A DNA stretch of 64,000 bases from Gigaspora margarita (GCA_009809945.1 WTPW01001648.1:37598-101597); one strand, 5' to 3'; positions 31,849 through 44,095 are shown, counted from the stretch's first letter. Notes: generated from the letters alone by a model not told the origin. Translations and numbers: made by a program.

Positions 31849-33700
31849 TAAAGATTGTGCACAGTTGGGCAAGTGGAAATAAGGATGTTAATAATTTTAT
31901 TTATAAATTTGAACTTAAAGCAAAATCGAATGAAGTTCTAATCGAATGGATTTCTTTTAATAAATTAAAGATCCGTGATAGATTTTTTGCAATCTGGTTA
32001 GATAGAATATAATATGTAAGAAGCTAAAGATGGATATAGATATAATACAGTTACGTATATCATTATTCCTAGTGGATCTTAAAACATAAACTATTTCACC
32101 AAATTTATTAGAAATATTAAAAGAGTAAGTTAAAATATTTAAATTATTATTATACAATACTATAGCATATCATCTTATTTTAATTCATATTTGTATTTAA
32201 TAAATTTAAAGATTGTGCGCAGTTGGACAAGTGGAAACAAGGATGTTAATATAAATTTCAACTTAAAGCCACATTGTATGAAGATCTAATTGAATGGATT
32301 CCTTTTAACAAATTAAAGATCAGTAATAGATTTTTTGCAACCTGGTTAGATGGAATAGATATACACAGTCATATATATCATCATGCCTAATAGATCCTAA
32401 AACATTAGAAGTATTAAAAGAAGTAAGTTAGAATATTTAAATTATTATTATACAATATTATAGTATATTGCCTTATTTTAACTCATATTGTTTTTAATAT
32501 TTAAAGATTATGTGCAGTTGGACAAGTGAAAATAGAGGATATCGATAATTTCATTCATGAATTTCAACTTAAAGCCACTCATGATCTAATCGAATGGATT
32601 CCTTTTAATAAACTAAAGATCGGTGATAGATTCTTTGCAATGGAATATGATATGTAAGAAGCTAAAGATGGATATAGATATAACACAGTCATATATACCA
32701 TCGTACCTAGTAGATCTTAAAACATTAACTATTCACCAAATTTATTAGAAATTTTAAAAGAAGTAAGTTAGAATATTTAAATTATTATTATACGATACAA
32801 TAGTATATTGTCTTAATTCATATTTGCACCATATATTCCCGAAAATAAGCTACCTTTTTTGGGCCAAAAATTACACGAAAAAATGGGGGTAGCTTATTTT
32901 TAGCGTATAGATATTTTTGAAAAAATTGAAAAACGTACTAATAAAAATTGTCCAAATAACACCGAATTTTTACTATAGGTGTATTTTGATACGCTGAACA
33001 ACTTTACTTAATCGAACTTGTGAAGTTTACTTAGTATAAAAAAAAGTTTTATATGTAGAAACTGCTAAAACGTTTTTTGAGATTTTTGAAAAAAACAGGT
33101 GAGTAGCTTATTTTCGAAGTAGCTTATTTTCGGGAATATATGGTATTTAATAAATTTAAAGATCATGCGCAGTTGGACAAGTGGAAATAAGAATGTCGAT
33201 AATTTCATTCATAAATTTAACTTAAAGCCACATTGTATAAAAATCTAATCGAATGGATTCTTTTTAATAAATTAAAGATCAGTGATAGATTTTTTGCAAC
33301 CTGGTTAGATGGAATATGATATAAGAAGCTAAAGATGGATATAGATATAACACAGTTACATATATTATCATATCTAGTAGATCTTAAAACATTAACATTT
33401 ATTAGAAATATTAAAAGAAGTAAGTTAGAATATTTAAATTATTATTATACGATACTAAGTATATTGTCTTATTTTAACTCATATTTGTATTTAATAAGTT
33501 TAAAGATTATGCGTAGTTGGACAATTTTAACTTGAAGCTATATTGTGATCTAATCGAATCCTTTTAATAAATTAAAGATCGGTAATAGATTTTTGCAACC
33601 TGGTTAGATGGAATACGATATATAAATTATAATCATAAAGCTAAAGATGGATATAGATATACACAGTCATGTATACTATCATGTCTAGTGTAAGTATCAT
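31849..33700 (+). pseudogene. Tandem array of five degenerate kinase N-lobe exons
   Basis: Units of about 310-350 bp begin near 31849, 32203, 32502, 33150 and 33491. Translation gives the leader HSWASGNKDVNNFIYKFELK, then IEWIPFNKLK, then FFATWLDGI, followed after GTAAG-like sequence by SYLVDLKTLT, which I read as the beta-3 strand with the ATP-binding Lys (family VALK). This leader is typical of the expanded tyrosine-kinase-like family of arbuscular mycorrhizal fungi (recalled, not searched). The glycine-rich loop between NKL and ATWLDG is reduced to I-G/S-D/N-R-F-F in every unit, so the loop was lost before or while the array expanded. Stops and indels differ between units. Confidence 0.68.
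32829..33143. mobile_element. AAATAAGCTACC-family MITE inside the kinase array
   Basis: CCATATATTCCCGAAAATAA and its complement at the right (TTATTTTCGGGAATATATGG), flanked by CA (32827-32828, probably TA once) and TA (33144-33145). Removing it rejoins CATATTTG with TATTTAATAAATTTAAAG, matching the neighbouring kinase unit. The interior matches 58139-58441 closely. Confidence 0.9.
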
Positions 33701-33879
33701 TGGTTTAAATAAATATTCGTTGAATTGCGACATGATCCAGAGGTTCTTGTATAATGTCTGTGCAAGAAGTTATATTGTTTATAATATAATCATTTGCATA
33801 GATACTGTGTATATGTATGTATATTATAAAATCGAATATGTAAACTTTTTACTTTTTCATTTCCTTTATAACATCAAAA

Positions 33880-34235
33880 GAGAAAGAAATACCAACAATA
33901 TGTATAAGCTCAACATATTCTTTCGGTATACCTTCCACAGAAATTTCCATCTTTCTCTTAAAAATTTTATTAATTACTTCATCACAAGATTTGAACGGTT
34001 GTCAACCACTTGAAATTTTCCAAAGAAGAATTCCATTACTATAAGCATCAAATTTTATTATGTAAGTATTTGTGATCAGCAAGATATTTTGGATCCATGT
34101 ATGTGAGTACACCAGGACCAGTTTTATATCTTGTAGTCATCATTTGGTTTTTTCATTCTTTGAAAATACCAAGATCGGTAGCTGTTATCATTCTACCATT
34201 ATTTATCTTGTAGGTATTGGTATTATATGATGAAA
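33880..34235 (-). pseudogene. Kinase C-lobe fragment, minus strand
   Basis: Minus-strand translation shows NGRMITATDLGIFKE (DLG at the DFG position), then TGPGVLTYMDPKYL, the activation-segment end and APE-equivalent region, then AYSNGILLWKISSG, matching the family pattern DVYSLGVLLWEI. There is a one-base shift between HNK and the AYSNG block and a TGA after SSG. It is a decayed subdomain VII-IX piece, oriented opposite to the N-lobe array. Confidence 0.72.
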
Positions 34236-34296
34236 CAAATATGCAATTTTGATTTTCTTATGATATTTCTACTTACTATTCATTTCTTCTTTGCCC

Positions 34297-34560
34297 TCCA
34301 ACACTCTAAAAATATTCTAGTTCATGAAACAAAATGCTGATTGCAGATTTTGGGTTATCCAAACAAATGGATGATAAATTAATAACTTCGAAGCCATCTG
34401 AATAATTGCATTCATAGATCCTCAATATTTCAGAAGTTCCAAAATCACATCATATAGACGTAATGAGAAATCTGATACCTATAGTTTTGAGTAATTCTTT
34501 AGGAAATATCAAGTGGCCAACCACCATGTTCTACTGAATCCAAATCCCTAATTTTTAAGA
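34297..34560 (+). pseudogene. Kinase C-lobe fragment, plus strand
   Basis: Plus-strand translation gives HSKNILVHETKMLIADFGLS, the catalytic-loop end with Asn and the intact DFG motif, then KQMDDKLITSKPSE. After a frameshift comes PQYFRSSKITSYRRNEKSDT and YSF. The HRD part, the N-lobe and the end are missing. With the minus-strand fragment and the array, it suggests a rearranged kinase locus. The sequence after it, 34560-35090, is AT-rich with no gene. Confidence 0.75.
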
Positions 34561-35108
34561 TCCGTTGAGTGCTGATTCGAATCTGTATGACACTAAATGC
34601 AATTAAAATCCTTTGAAGATACGTAATAATAAATATATATTTTGGTTAGAGTTAGAGATCAGGTTAGAATTAGTGTATCTCTAAAAATAGGTTTAGAGCT
34701 GGAATTAGTATGCATTAATAGTATGTAAAAATAAAATATTATAATATATATAAAATAAATGTACTTAGCTTTAAATATTTATTAGTTTTGATTCTATATA
34801 ACCTTTGGGTATATGTATAAAGCTTCTAAAAATATTAATAATAAAGAATATTAAATAAAAATATAAAATTGATAGTAAGAAAACAATAAATAAACTAAAA
34901 TTGATAAAAANAAGTTAAAATTAATGTCAAAAAAAAAAATAAGTTAAAAATAGTAATAAATAAAAATTGAAAAATTTATAAAAATAAAAAAAAATAATAA
35001 TAAAATAATATTAAAAAAATTACAATAACAAACTTAAAAATTAAAAATAAACTTTTATATATTGTAATTTATTATTAAATCTAATTTTATTATACTTTAT
35101 ATATTTAT

Positions 35109-35421
35109 TTTTTTTTTGATTTCAAAGTGCCTGTCTTGGGGGATAGTATTTATTCAGTTTACTCATCAGAAATTATACAGGGACGAAGATACAACTAGCT
35201 ATATGTACACTTTTGGTGTCTAGTTTAAGTAGTCCACTCAAAGGTTCCACACTAGCTACCATACCTGCAACCCAACTACGGGAATTGCCTATTTAAACCC
35301 TCTGATCTTATCTGTTCCTTGACCAATCTCAACTGATTCACCAGACATTCGCAGTACAATACAAGTTAGTCCAGACGCCCGGATCTCTTTCACATGCCCC
35401 TTAGAACTAGTTTATTCTCGA
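35109..35421 (-). mobile_element. 5'-truncated retroposon, tail type 2
   Basis: A T-run on the plus strand (poly-A tail on the minus strand) at 35109-35117 and a 15-bp duplication ACTTTATATATTTAT at 35094-35108 and 35422-35436. The body (TGCCTATTTAAACCCTCTG, CTAGCTACCATACCTGCAAC, TTTAAGTAGTC) matches the tail half of the SINE at 53390-54371 and the end of the window. The tRNA-like head is absent. Confidence 0.88.
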
Positions 35422-35689
35422 ACTTTATATATTTATATATAGCATTAAAATTATATATATATTATAATTTTAAAGATTTGTTGCTTCAAATACATAAAGT
35501 TTCTAGTATATACAGTAATTAAAAATAATAAATAAAAAAAACTAAAATTTTTTAAATTAATTTAATTAATTTATAGTATTATCATAATAATTAATTTTAT
35601 TTATATATTTATAATAATAAATATTTACTTATTATTTCAATCAATCAAAACATTATAAAATTATCGTCGGTCACGAGTGTCTCTTACAT

Positions 35690-36470
35690 TTTTACTAATC
35701 ATTTTGCACGTGTAAAAATAAGATGGTATAAATGGTTAAGATCACATGTCATAAGAAATTTATATTGAATATATACTGTATCTAGTGATGTGAATTCTAC
35801 CAATTTGGCATGTTCCTACCGGTATCTACTGGTAGGTGGGTAGCTACCGGTAGCTACCACTACCGGTAGATCTACTAGTCACATGATAAATAAATTTTAT
35901 TTGACAAATCATATACTTTTGATATTATAATGCACCATATAATTTTAAAATTTAATTTGATTATTTTATTGGTATCTACCCTGCATATAATTTATCTAAC
36001 AGTATCTACCGTTATCTACTGGTAGATATTAGTGGTAGATTCCTACTGGTAGCTACCAACTCACATCACTAACTGTATCTAATAAATGTCGTTAGCGTCA
36101 ATGGCTCTATCCGGTTTTGGATATGCTGAACCAAATTTGACAAGTGTGATCAAAAACAGGATATAATTATCGGATATAGTGTGGGATGTGGGAAAATTTA
36201 GAACAAATGATGATCAATTCTCCATATTATAAAATTTTTGCCCTGTCAAGAGTGTCTCTTACGTGCGAAAATGGGATGTTAAATGGCTCAGATCACATGT
36301 CATAGAAAATTTATGAATATATCTAACATAATGTCGAGTTTTTAAAAACAAACACTGAACCAAATTTGGCAAGATAGCTGAAAACAGATATAAAATCAAA
36401 ATAATATTCAAGGCATTACATGGAAAAATTTAGAATAAGATGATCAATTATGATGTAAATCTGTAATTAT
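35690..36470. repeat. Diverged direct duplication of about 290-bp sequence
   Basis: GAGTGTCTCTTACATTTTTA...ATGGTTAAGATCACATGTCA...GCTGAACCAAATTTGACAAG at 35690-36160 recurs as GAGTGTCTCTTACGTGCGAA...GATCACATGTCATAG...CTGAACCAAATTTGGCAAG at 36248-36390. The first copy is interrupted by the 35783-36071 MITE. No ORF. 36500-37480 beyond it is AT-rich with a poly-T run at 37046 and one N. Confidence 0.75.
35783..36071. mobile_element. 289-bp hAT MITE with exact 8-bp duplication ACTGTATC
   Basis: Ends TAGTGATGTGAATTCTACC and the complement of TAGTGATGTGAGTTGGTAGC. ACTGTATC flanks it at 35775-35782 and 36072-36079. The subterminal DNA is made of repeated ACCGGTA / GGTAGCTACC / TCTACTGGTAG motifs, probably transposase-binding repeats. 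Confidence 0.95.
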
Positions 36471-37484
36471 TGCGTCATATAATTTTGCATCATAATTTCA
36501 CAATCAATCTATGCTAAGAATTAATAATCAGCGCAATCCTTATTTACTCCAATTTGATTTTTTTAAAAAAAATTGACTTTCGTTCATTATGTGGATTTGT
36601 TCATATAATGTCTTTTTTTTTAATAATTTGTTATGATAACTGCGATACAGTACAACTAACTTACCTTTGTAACGATAGAAATCACAAATTAAATCCAATA
36701 CAAACAAACTCAACCTTATTTTACACACTATATATCACTTAGGCCACGCAAAATTGATATTTTATTATGTATTACATGGATTTCAAAATTCGGGATAGAC
36801 AGGCAGAATTTTTTTTTGTTTTTTTTTTTTAATAATTTACCACAAATATTATTCTCAATCGGATTCATATTAAACACTCTCTTTATTAGAAATTATGAAG
36901 ATACACGATGGGAGTAGTGCTCTACTTCATCACTTTCTCTTCTACTATTGCATATTGTGCTCAACAACTCTATGTACGTATGAAGATACTCACGTGATAA
37001 AGCATAATTGAGAGTCACCAATGCTAAGGTGTGGTGCATTCTATTTTTTTTTTTTTTTTTTTTTTNCGAGTTCAAGCCCATGGTTATGGTATGGCACCTT
37101 CTGCATGAATTTATATGGTACCTCATGAGAGTTGATTTGTGTATACCAGGTACTGGCTTGATTATTGCCAAATCAACGAATCTTTGTTCCGAACTGGTAT
37201 GTACCTGTAATCTTAAATTATATGAGTGCGCGAGAATGTAAACTTGAGGGTTCTCTAAAAATTGATGATCAGCAATATAATTATTTTTAACAATATATAC
37301 AATATGGGTAAAGCATTGATCATCAATTATTTAAGGGAACTTTCATTTTTGTTCTCACGCATGCACTTATAGGTATATTTATTTTATTAAAAATGATATA
37401 TATTTTTTACAACACATTTTAAAATATGTTTTTTAATACAAATGTATTTTTGCTTAAAAAAATAAAATGCACAAAAAATCACTA

Positions 37485-38940
37485 GAGTGAAAGTTTAATT
37501 CTGTTCGCTTAAACGATCGTGTTTCAGAATATATGTTTTATTAACCATAATAATTTACCTATTCATTTTAATGATCATGTTTTAGAAAAATGTATGTATT
37601 GTTAACCATAATCATTTATCATTCGATGAAATTACTGGGGTGAGTACAAAGTTTAATTCTGTTCACTTTAACAATCATGTTTCGGGAGAATGTATGTATT
37701 GTTAACCTAATCATTTATCTGTTCAATGAAGTCATAGGAGTGAGTACAAAGTTTAATTCTGTTCGCTTTAACAATCATGTTTCAAGAAAATGTATATATT
37801 ATTAACTGTAATTATTTATCCATTCAATGAAATCACCAGGTTTAGTATAAAGTTTAATTCTGTTCGCTTTAATGATCGTATTTTGTGAGAATATAGAAGT
37901 TTGATTCTGTTTGCTTAAAAGATTGTGTTTCAGAAGAATGTGTATATTATTAACTGTAATAATTTATTGGTTCAATATAATCACAGAGTGAGTACGAAGT
38001 TTAATTTTTGTTTGCTTTAATGATCATTTTTAGGAAAATGTATATATTATTAACCATAATTATTTATCCGTTTAATAAAATTACCAGGGTGAGTACAAAA
38101 TTTAATTCTGCTCACTTAAATGTCTCAGAAGAATATATGTATTATTGACCGTAATAATTTATCTGTTTAATAAAATCACTATAGTGAGTACAAAATTTAA
38201 TTTTGCACACTTAAATCTCAGAAAAATTTATGTATTATTAACCATAATAATTTATCCGTTTGATGAAATTACCGGGATGAGTACAAAATTTAATTCTGTG
38301 TGCTTTAGCAATTATGTTTTAGAAGAATTTATGTATTATTAACTGTAATAATTTATCTATTCAATAAAACACTAAAATAATACAAAGTTTAATTTGGTTT
38401 GCTTTAACTATTGTGTTTTAGGAAAATGTATGTATTATTAACTACAATCATTATAGTTTGGTAAAATCTCCAGGGTGAGTATAAAGTTTAATTCTGTTCA
38501 TTTTAATGATCGTTTCAAGAATATATGTATTATTAACTAAAATTATTTATCCATCCAATGAAATCACTGGGATGAGTACAAAATTTAATTCTGTGTGCTT
38601 TAATGATCGTGTTTCAAGAGAATGCATGTATTATTAACTATATTTATTTATCCATTCGATAAAATCACCAGGTTGAGTATGAAGTTTAATTCTGTTTACT
38701 TAAATGAGCATGTTTCAGAAGAATGTATGTATTATTAACCGTAATAATTTATCCATTCAATGAAATCACCGGAGTGAGTACAAAGTTTAATTCTGTTTGC
38801 TTTAACGATTGTATTTCAGGAAAGTGTACGTAATATTAACTTAATCATTATCATTTGATAAAATCATGAGGGTGGAGTATGAAGTTTAATTCTGTTTGTT
38901 TTTGAAGATCGTGTTTCAAGAGAATATATGTATTTATTAA
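37485..38940. repeat. About 100-bp satellite-like tandem array, some 15 units
   Basis: Units carry GAGTACAAAGTTTAATTCTG, TTCGCTTTAACGATCATGTT, TCAGAAGAATGTATGTATTA, TTAACCGTAATAATTTATCC and ATTCAATGAAATCACCGGG in that order. Starts of GTTTAATTCTG lie near 37493, 37651, 37753, 37853, 38000, 38100, 38193, 38290, 38385, 38485, 38583, 38684, 38783 and 38883. Units differ by scattered substitutions and short deletions. There is no consistent frame. Confidence 0.92.
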
Positions 38941-38991
38941 ATAAAATAAAATAAACCAAAAATAAAACCTTTTGCCAAATTTTTTCTTGAT

Positions 38992-39016
38992 ATAGAGGCG
39001 CCGTTGGCGCCTCTAT
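38992..39016. other. Perfect GC-rich hairpin ATAGAGGCGCC-GTT-GGCGCCTCTAT
   Basis: An 11-bp perfect stem with a 3-base loop in AT-rich DNA, just beyond the satellite array and followed by TTTCTCTTG. It could mark the end of a lost element or an RNA fold. Function unknown. Confidence 0.7.
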
Positions 39017-39379
39017 TTCTCTTGTATTATATAAATTTAGTATAATAGCTATTATATTACAGTATATATATATATATATTATTTTAAAATTTAGTTCTTT
39101 AGATTCATACTGGTTTTTAGTTTCTAGTTAATAAAAAGTTTATGCTCTGGACACATACCAGTTTCTGGTTCCTAGTATATTATATTATATATAGAATCTA
39201 ATAATTGCTCTACCCCCCTACCCCTCTAAACAATCAGCTAATAAATAGTGCTCTCTTATACTATAATCATTTTTCTGTTTAGTAGTAAATTATTAAGAAT
39301 TTTATATTTTGGTGCATATGCGTTGTGACGCACCTCATAAGTTCTGGTGTAACATGAGATCAAAACAATAATTAATTTG

Positions 39380-39450
39380 TTAGTTTAGGGTTAGGGTGAG
39401 GGTAGGGTTATGTTAAGGGTAGGTTAAGGTTAGAGTAGGGCATTTTAGCA
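39380..39450 (+). repeat. Degenerate TTAGGG-like run
   Basis: TTTAGGGTTAGGGTGAGGGT is followed by AGGGTTATGTTAAGGGTAGG and TTAAGGTTAGAG. Similar short runs occur near 27598, 30330 and 51480. Too short and irregular to be a telomere. Possibly interstitial telomere-like seed sequence. Confidence 0.5.
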
Positions 39451-40019
39451 AAAGGTTCTAACCCAAAATTTTGTAAGGACTTTTTTTTGTTAGAACGTGA
39501 AAGGTAGTTTCAGAAACATCGCTATTTTTTTCGATTTCACGCTATACCTGATCTTACAATCTGATTGGTTAATCAGATAGGTGCAGTACAATGCACATGT
39601 GCCAAATTACATAAACCAATTATTAATTAATTAATTTTTTGCTTTAATTAATTATTACTAATTATAATTCTAAACCCGAACATATTTATAAACTTTGAAC
39701 TAAACCCAAACTAACTTTCAATTATGTTTAAGTCTAGTTCAAGTTCAATAATTTGTATATTCTTGGCTTGAGTTCAGGTTCAATTTGGGTTCAGTCTAAA
39801 CTTGGTTTAGACTAGAGTTGTTGGTGAATCTAGTTAGTTTTACTAGGACCATCTGGTGCACTATGGTGCACTATCAGTGTACTATTGAAGATTTGAGTTT
39901 TTTATAATTATCAGTATACTAGTTTTGGTATACCAGTCTTGGTGCACCATGGTGCTCTATTGAAAATTAGTTTCACCTGCAACTCTAGTTTAGACCAAAC
40001 TAAATATTAGACATTGAAA

Positions 40020-41255
40020 AAATAAATAAGGTGCAGATCTGCACAAATCTGTGACTCTAAAAAATTTTAACAAATTTTACAATAACTTGTGATCTAGTGG
40101 GCCAAACTTAAGGTTTTGGTACCATTCAATTTGCCTCAATAAGCCAGATTAAATGGTACTAAAATCATTGAATTCCAATTATTAGAACACAAGAAAATCT
40201 TATTTATGTGAATTTTATAAGCATCAAATGATCTTGTCAAACAATAGTTCAAATTTAATAATTTTGGTACCATTTGATTCCTCTTGATGAGATGGTTTGA
40301 ACGGTACCAAAAACATCAAAATTAGATTACTAGTTAACAAGTTATTAATAAAAAACAATTTGTAGTACAGTTTTGCACAGAAATTTAAAAAGAAATTTAA
40401 ATTTCTGTGCAGAACTATATTAGCAGATTGGTATAATATATCAGCTTGACCAATCATATCAAGGATTATCAAAAAAATTTTATATGAAAATTTATTACAA
40501 AGCGAATTTTTACAAAAAAGCCTTTTTAACCAGCTTTGTATTTATAATTTAGTACATAGAAACTTACAAATTTATATATTTAATTATAAGCCAAAAGTAG
40601 ATTAAAAAGGTTATTTTTTTGAAAATTAGCTTCTGAATTTACCCTTGATAGTTACCAACTCATCTAACAATACCCAACTCATTCTAAACATCTGAATATT
40701 TCAACAAACAATAAAAGTACTTTTTTCTATAGCTTAGCATAGATCTTTTATTAAGTTTTATTGGTTTTTTAATTTGTCTAGACATCAAAAAGGCTCTTTT
40801 GTTAGTTGTAACAAGTACTTTGTTAGTTTTTCAACATTATTTAGAAGCAAATTTTTGTGTAATAGTTTATCAAAAAAAGATCTAATTATGCAAATCCACT
40901 AATATACTGCGCCACAAATTATTTTTTATAAATAATTTGTTAACCAGTAATCTAATTTTGACTTTTAGTACTGTTCAAACCATCTCATCGAGAGGAATTG
41001 AATAGTACCAAAATCATTAAATTTAGACCACTGATTGGCAAAATTATTTGATGTTTATATAATTTACATAAATAGAATTTTCTTGTGTTCTAGTAATTGG
41101 AATTCAACAATTTTGGTACTATTTGATCCAGCTCATTGAGCTGAATTGAATAGTACCAAAATTGTTAAGTTTGGATCTCTAGATCACAAATTATTACAAA
41201 ATTGTTAAAATTTTCCAGAATCACAAATTTGTACAGATCTGCACCTTATTTATTT
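40020..41255. repeat. 1.2-kb foldback element (family D)
   Basis: Outer ends AAATAAATAAGGTGCAGATC and the inverse GATCTGCACCTTATTTATTTT. Arms pair over about 350-400 bp: CTTGTGATCTAGTGGGCC with GGATCTCTAGATCACAAATT, TTTTGGTACCATT with AATAGTACCAAAAT blocks, and GAACACAAGAAAATCTTATT with AGAATTTTCTTGTGTTC. The central 40375-40900 is less paired. No ORF of substance. Confidence 0.85.
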
Positions 41256-41952
41256 TCCTGATGGGACACTAGTTTGAAAAAAGAAAGCTTTCAAAAAAAA
41301 AGATATTATTAAATAAAAAGAAGGCTATCAGAAGAGTAAAGGTTGTTAGAAGAAAAAAAGCTATTATAAGAAAAAAAAGTTGTTAGAAGAAAAAAAGGTA
41401 TTAGAGAAATTATTATCAAAAAGATTGTAATTGTCAGAAAAGCAATTATTATAGCTGATTTAAAATTAGTAGGATTTGAAATTTTTTAAATTTGTTTTAT
41501 AAGATATTCAACTCTTTAAAAATCAAATTACAATTTTGAATTAAAGTTTTTAAAACAGTGATATAGTTTTTAAAAAGTTAAATAATTTATAATATTAATT
41601 CAAAAAGTTTGAAAAAACAAGCAAAATTTTTAAGTGATCTACTAATTTTCAAATTAGCTTATAAGTAAATAGTATTAGAAAAATAATTGTTTAGAAAGTG
41701 CACATACTAGCTTGTTTATACTAAATTAAGTATAAAACAAATTTCTTATACTATATATATAAATTTGTTTTAGAAAAGTTTTAGAATTTCATTATAGTTT
41801 TAGGTTTTCAGATATTAGTTTTAAGCAGGGTATTGGAGTTTGGTTTTGATTATTATTCAAAGTAGTTTTAAGTAGTATTATTAGTCATAACCTTAACAAA
41901 TATAAAACTATTATAGATATATTTTATATTAAAATTTGAAATATTTTGATTA
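41256..41952. other. AT-rich stretch with purine repeats, no gene
   Basis: 41280-41420 holds degenerate repeats of TTAGAAGAAAAAAAG / CTATTATAAGAAAAAAAAG type. The rest is A/T-rich without an ORF or recognised repeat. Confidence 0.5.
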
Positions 41953-42115
41953 GGGTGCTGATATTTATTACCTAATATCCATTTACTATAGAGGCTTATT
42001 CCTACCCCAGGTAATATATTTAGCTAAATTTGATTGGCTATAATCTTTTTATATGAGGTAAGGTTTTGCTTGACCCTCTACACCCTAAAATATTATCTAA
42101 TAAATGTCAGCACCC
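41953..42115. mobile_element. 163-bp Tourist-like MITE with TTA duplication
   Basis: GGGTGCTGATATTTATTA and the complement of GGGTGCTGACATTTATTA. TTA at 41950-41952 and 42116-42118. A short insert-free interior with CCTCTACACCC near the right end. The 3-bp TTA duplication fits PIF/Harbinger. Confidence 0.85.
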
Positions 42116-42226
42116 TTACTAATATGTAAAAAATCAATTATAAATACATAACACTTTTTGACGATCACTTGTGCCAACACAAAAATTTTTCTTAACTAAT
42201 TTTAATATAAACTAAAAAACTAGACT

Positions 42227-42380
42227 AGCACTTGTTATTTAGAGATAAAGCTTATAGACTATTTGCTAACAAGCTTAGAGTTATCACTTGCTATAGGAAT
42301 AGTACTTGTTATTTAGAGATAAAGTTTATAGACTATCTGCTAACAAGCTTAGAGTTTTCATTTATTGACAAAAAAAGTAC
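42227..42380. repeat. 76-bp direct duplication
   Basis: ACTTGTTATTTAGAGATAAAG...CTAACAAGCTTAGAGTT occurs at about 42230 and again at 42306 with few changes. Surrounding 42120-42780 is AT-rich with no gene. Confidence 0.8.
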
Positions 42381-42785
42381 TAGCTAGACTACTCATTAGA
42401 GAAAAATAGCAGTGAATATTACAATTTACAAAGAAAGAACTCATACTTTTTAAAAATCATACTAGTGAAATTTTTTTATACCATAATTTTTTTAAAATTT
42501 TAACAAAATAAGCATTTTGGTATATCTCTTTAAAAAATTTGCATTGTTTATTTTATTCAAATTGGAAAGGCACTAACTATATTGAAATCAGGTTACAAGC
42601 AAATTTTGAAAACAAATAACAAGTAAGATTTTTTGAAAAAAACTATTAGTGAAATTTTTTGGTAGAATTTTTTAAAATATTTTTGTTATATTTTTTTTTT
42701 CTTTCTTTTTATAATTTATAAATAGTTTTTTTTTTGTTTTTTTTTCTTTCTATTTTGTTTTTTTTTATTATTATTTTTTTTTTTT

Positions 42786-43771
42786 CCTTTGGCAAATCTC
42801 GCTGTGACTTTATTTGTATAGTTTTATGCATGCTACAGAGCCATATATTGATTAATCTACTACTTAAAAATAAAAGCCCGACATCATTCGGTTACTTCTA
42901 TGAGCACCTAAATGCAATCCACCGCACTAACTCACGGATGAGCTAGAGTTGGGGTAGTTTGCCTAAAAACCATCGCCAAGAAGGAATTTAACCTTAATGG
43001 GCCCAACCATTCGAAAACAAGTTCAAAAAAGAAAACGAAAAAGGAAAAAAAAAGGGAGGTATAAATTGGGGAAGAGCTACAAAACCTATACGAAAACCAA
43101 AAAATAAAACAAAAAACAAAAAAGAAAAAAAAGGGAAAAGGCAAAAGAGATAAGTAATAAAAATTATATAATACTGCGTGATATAAATCACCTAAGTATT
43201 ATATGTACAAAAACGAAACTATAAGAACATTCTGGAATTTCATTTCTCCGATCAACCTACTCCTCTGTCCCACGATACCGTACACGTCGTTCTTGTTTAT
43301 CAACTCACGTGCCTTCTTCCCGATTAGGATAGAAACAACAACGCTGATCTTTTGGAGGGGGTATGCCGAATTTCTCACTTTTTGTCCAAAAATCCAGAAA
43401 AAAAACTTCCAGCAAGAATATGGTATTGGGTGTATAATATTTATGTACTTGTTACTAAAAATCCTTAAAGAGAGTATTGAAAAACTCATTTTTAAGTTCA
43501 CCGCCTAGCCAACTATAAAGGACTTTTGTCGACGAAAGGAATAATGCCTTCTACCAGAATTTCTTGTACCAAGGGCACTCTCTGCCTGTTATCTTGCACA
43601 ACCGACGCTTCTGGCTTGCTTGCTGAATATATAAGGGAGTCCCAGGAGTATTGCCTGTTGACCTTTATAAGAACCAGTATTATAGTTGCTTCGTCTTTTA
43701 CTAAAAACTTTTTGTTTTTCTTTTGTTAGAATTTGGAACAAGTGATCGTCAGAAAGAGTTTGTTCTTTAAA
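42786..43771 (-). mobile_element. 0.95-kb retroposon copy, minus strand
   Basis: On the minus strand the 5' head ACTCTTTCTGACGATCACTT matches the head of 60488-61428 (ACTCTTTTCGATAATCATCT). The middle CCCCTCCAAAAGATCAGCG matches CCCCTCCAAAAGATCGGCA there. The 3' tail AATAAAGTCACAGCGAG then CCAAAGG and poly-A matches too. Two copies starting at the same point argue for a defined full-length unit and not random 5' truncation. An early frame begins near the head (DDHLFQILTKE; DNHLYQIFQEG in the other copy), then both break. No RT domain seen. Confidence 0.72.
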
Positions 43772-44095
43772 TTGTTTTTTTTTTTTTATTATTTAGTTTT
43801 GGCTATTTGTTTAGATAAAGCAGTTTATTTTCTATTTATTCTTTTTTTTATTTTATTATATATATATTTTTTAGTAAAACTCTTCTACTTAGAAGACTAA
43901 ATAAAAGAGGTTTAAAAAGTAGGTAGTTATGATAAGCCTTTTGTTCAAACTTGGTTTGTTCAGTATGACAGATTGTATATAAAAATTTATTCAAATAATC
44001 AAAAAATCAGATAATAACAAACTTGTAAATTTAAGCAATTATTTGTATAATTATATTTGATGGCAAAATTCTTTTAATAAAAAGAATTAGCAAGG
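43772..44095. other. AT-rich stretch, no gene
   Basis: Homopolymer T and A runs and short repeats. Nothing recognisable on either strand. Confidence 0.5.

Noticed and set aside
37485-38940. Possible CRISPR array because of regularly spaced repeats
   Set aside because: The whole 100-bp unit repeats, with no unique spacers, in eukaryotic DNA.
38992-39016. A bacterial-type terminator
   Set aside because: The stem is perfect, but the context is eukaryotic with no gene ending there and only a short T-run.
39380-39450. A chromosome end
   Set aside because: The TTAGGG-like run is short, irregular and flanked by long non-telomeric sequence.
42932-43191. Phe-rich minus-strand frames
   Set aside because: Purine-rich low-complexity DNA inside the retroposon. 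No conserved content.
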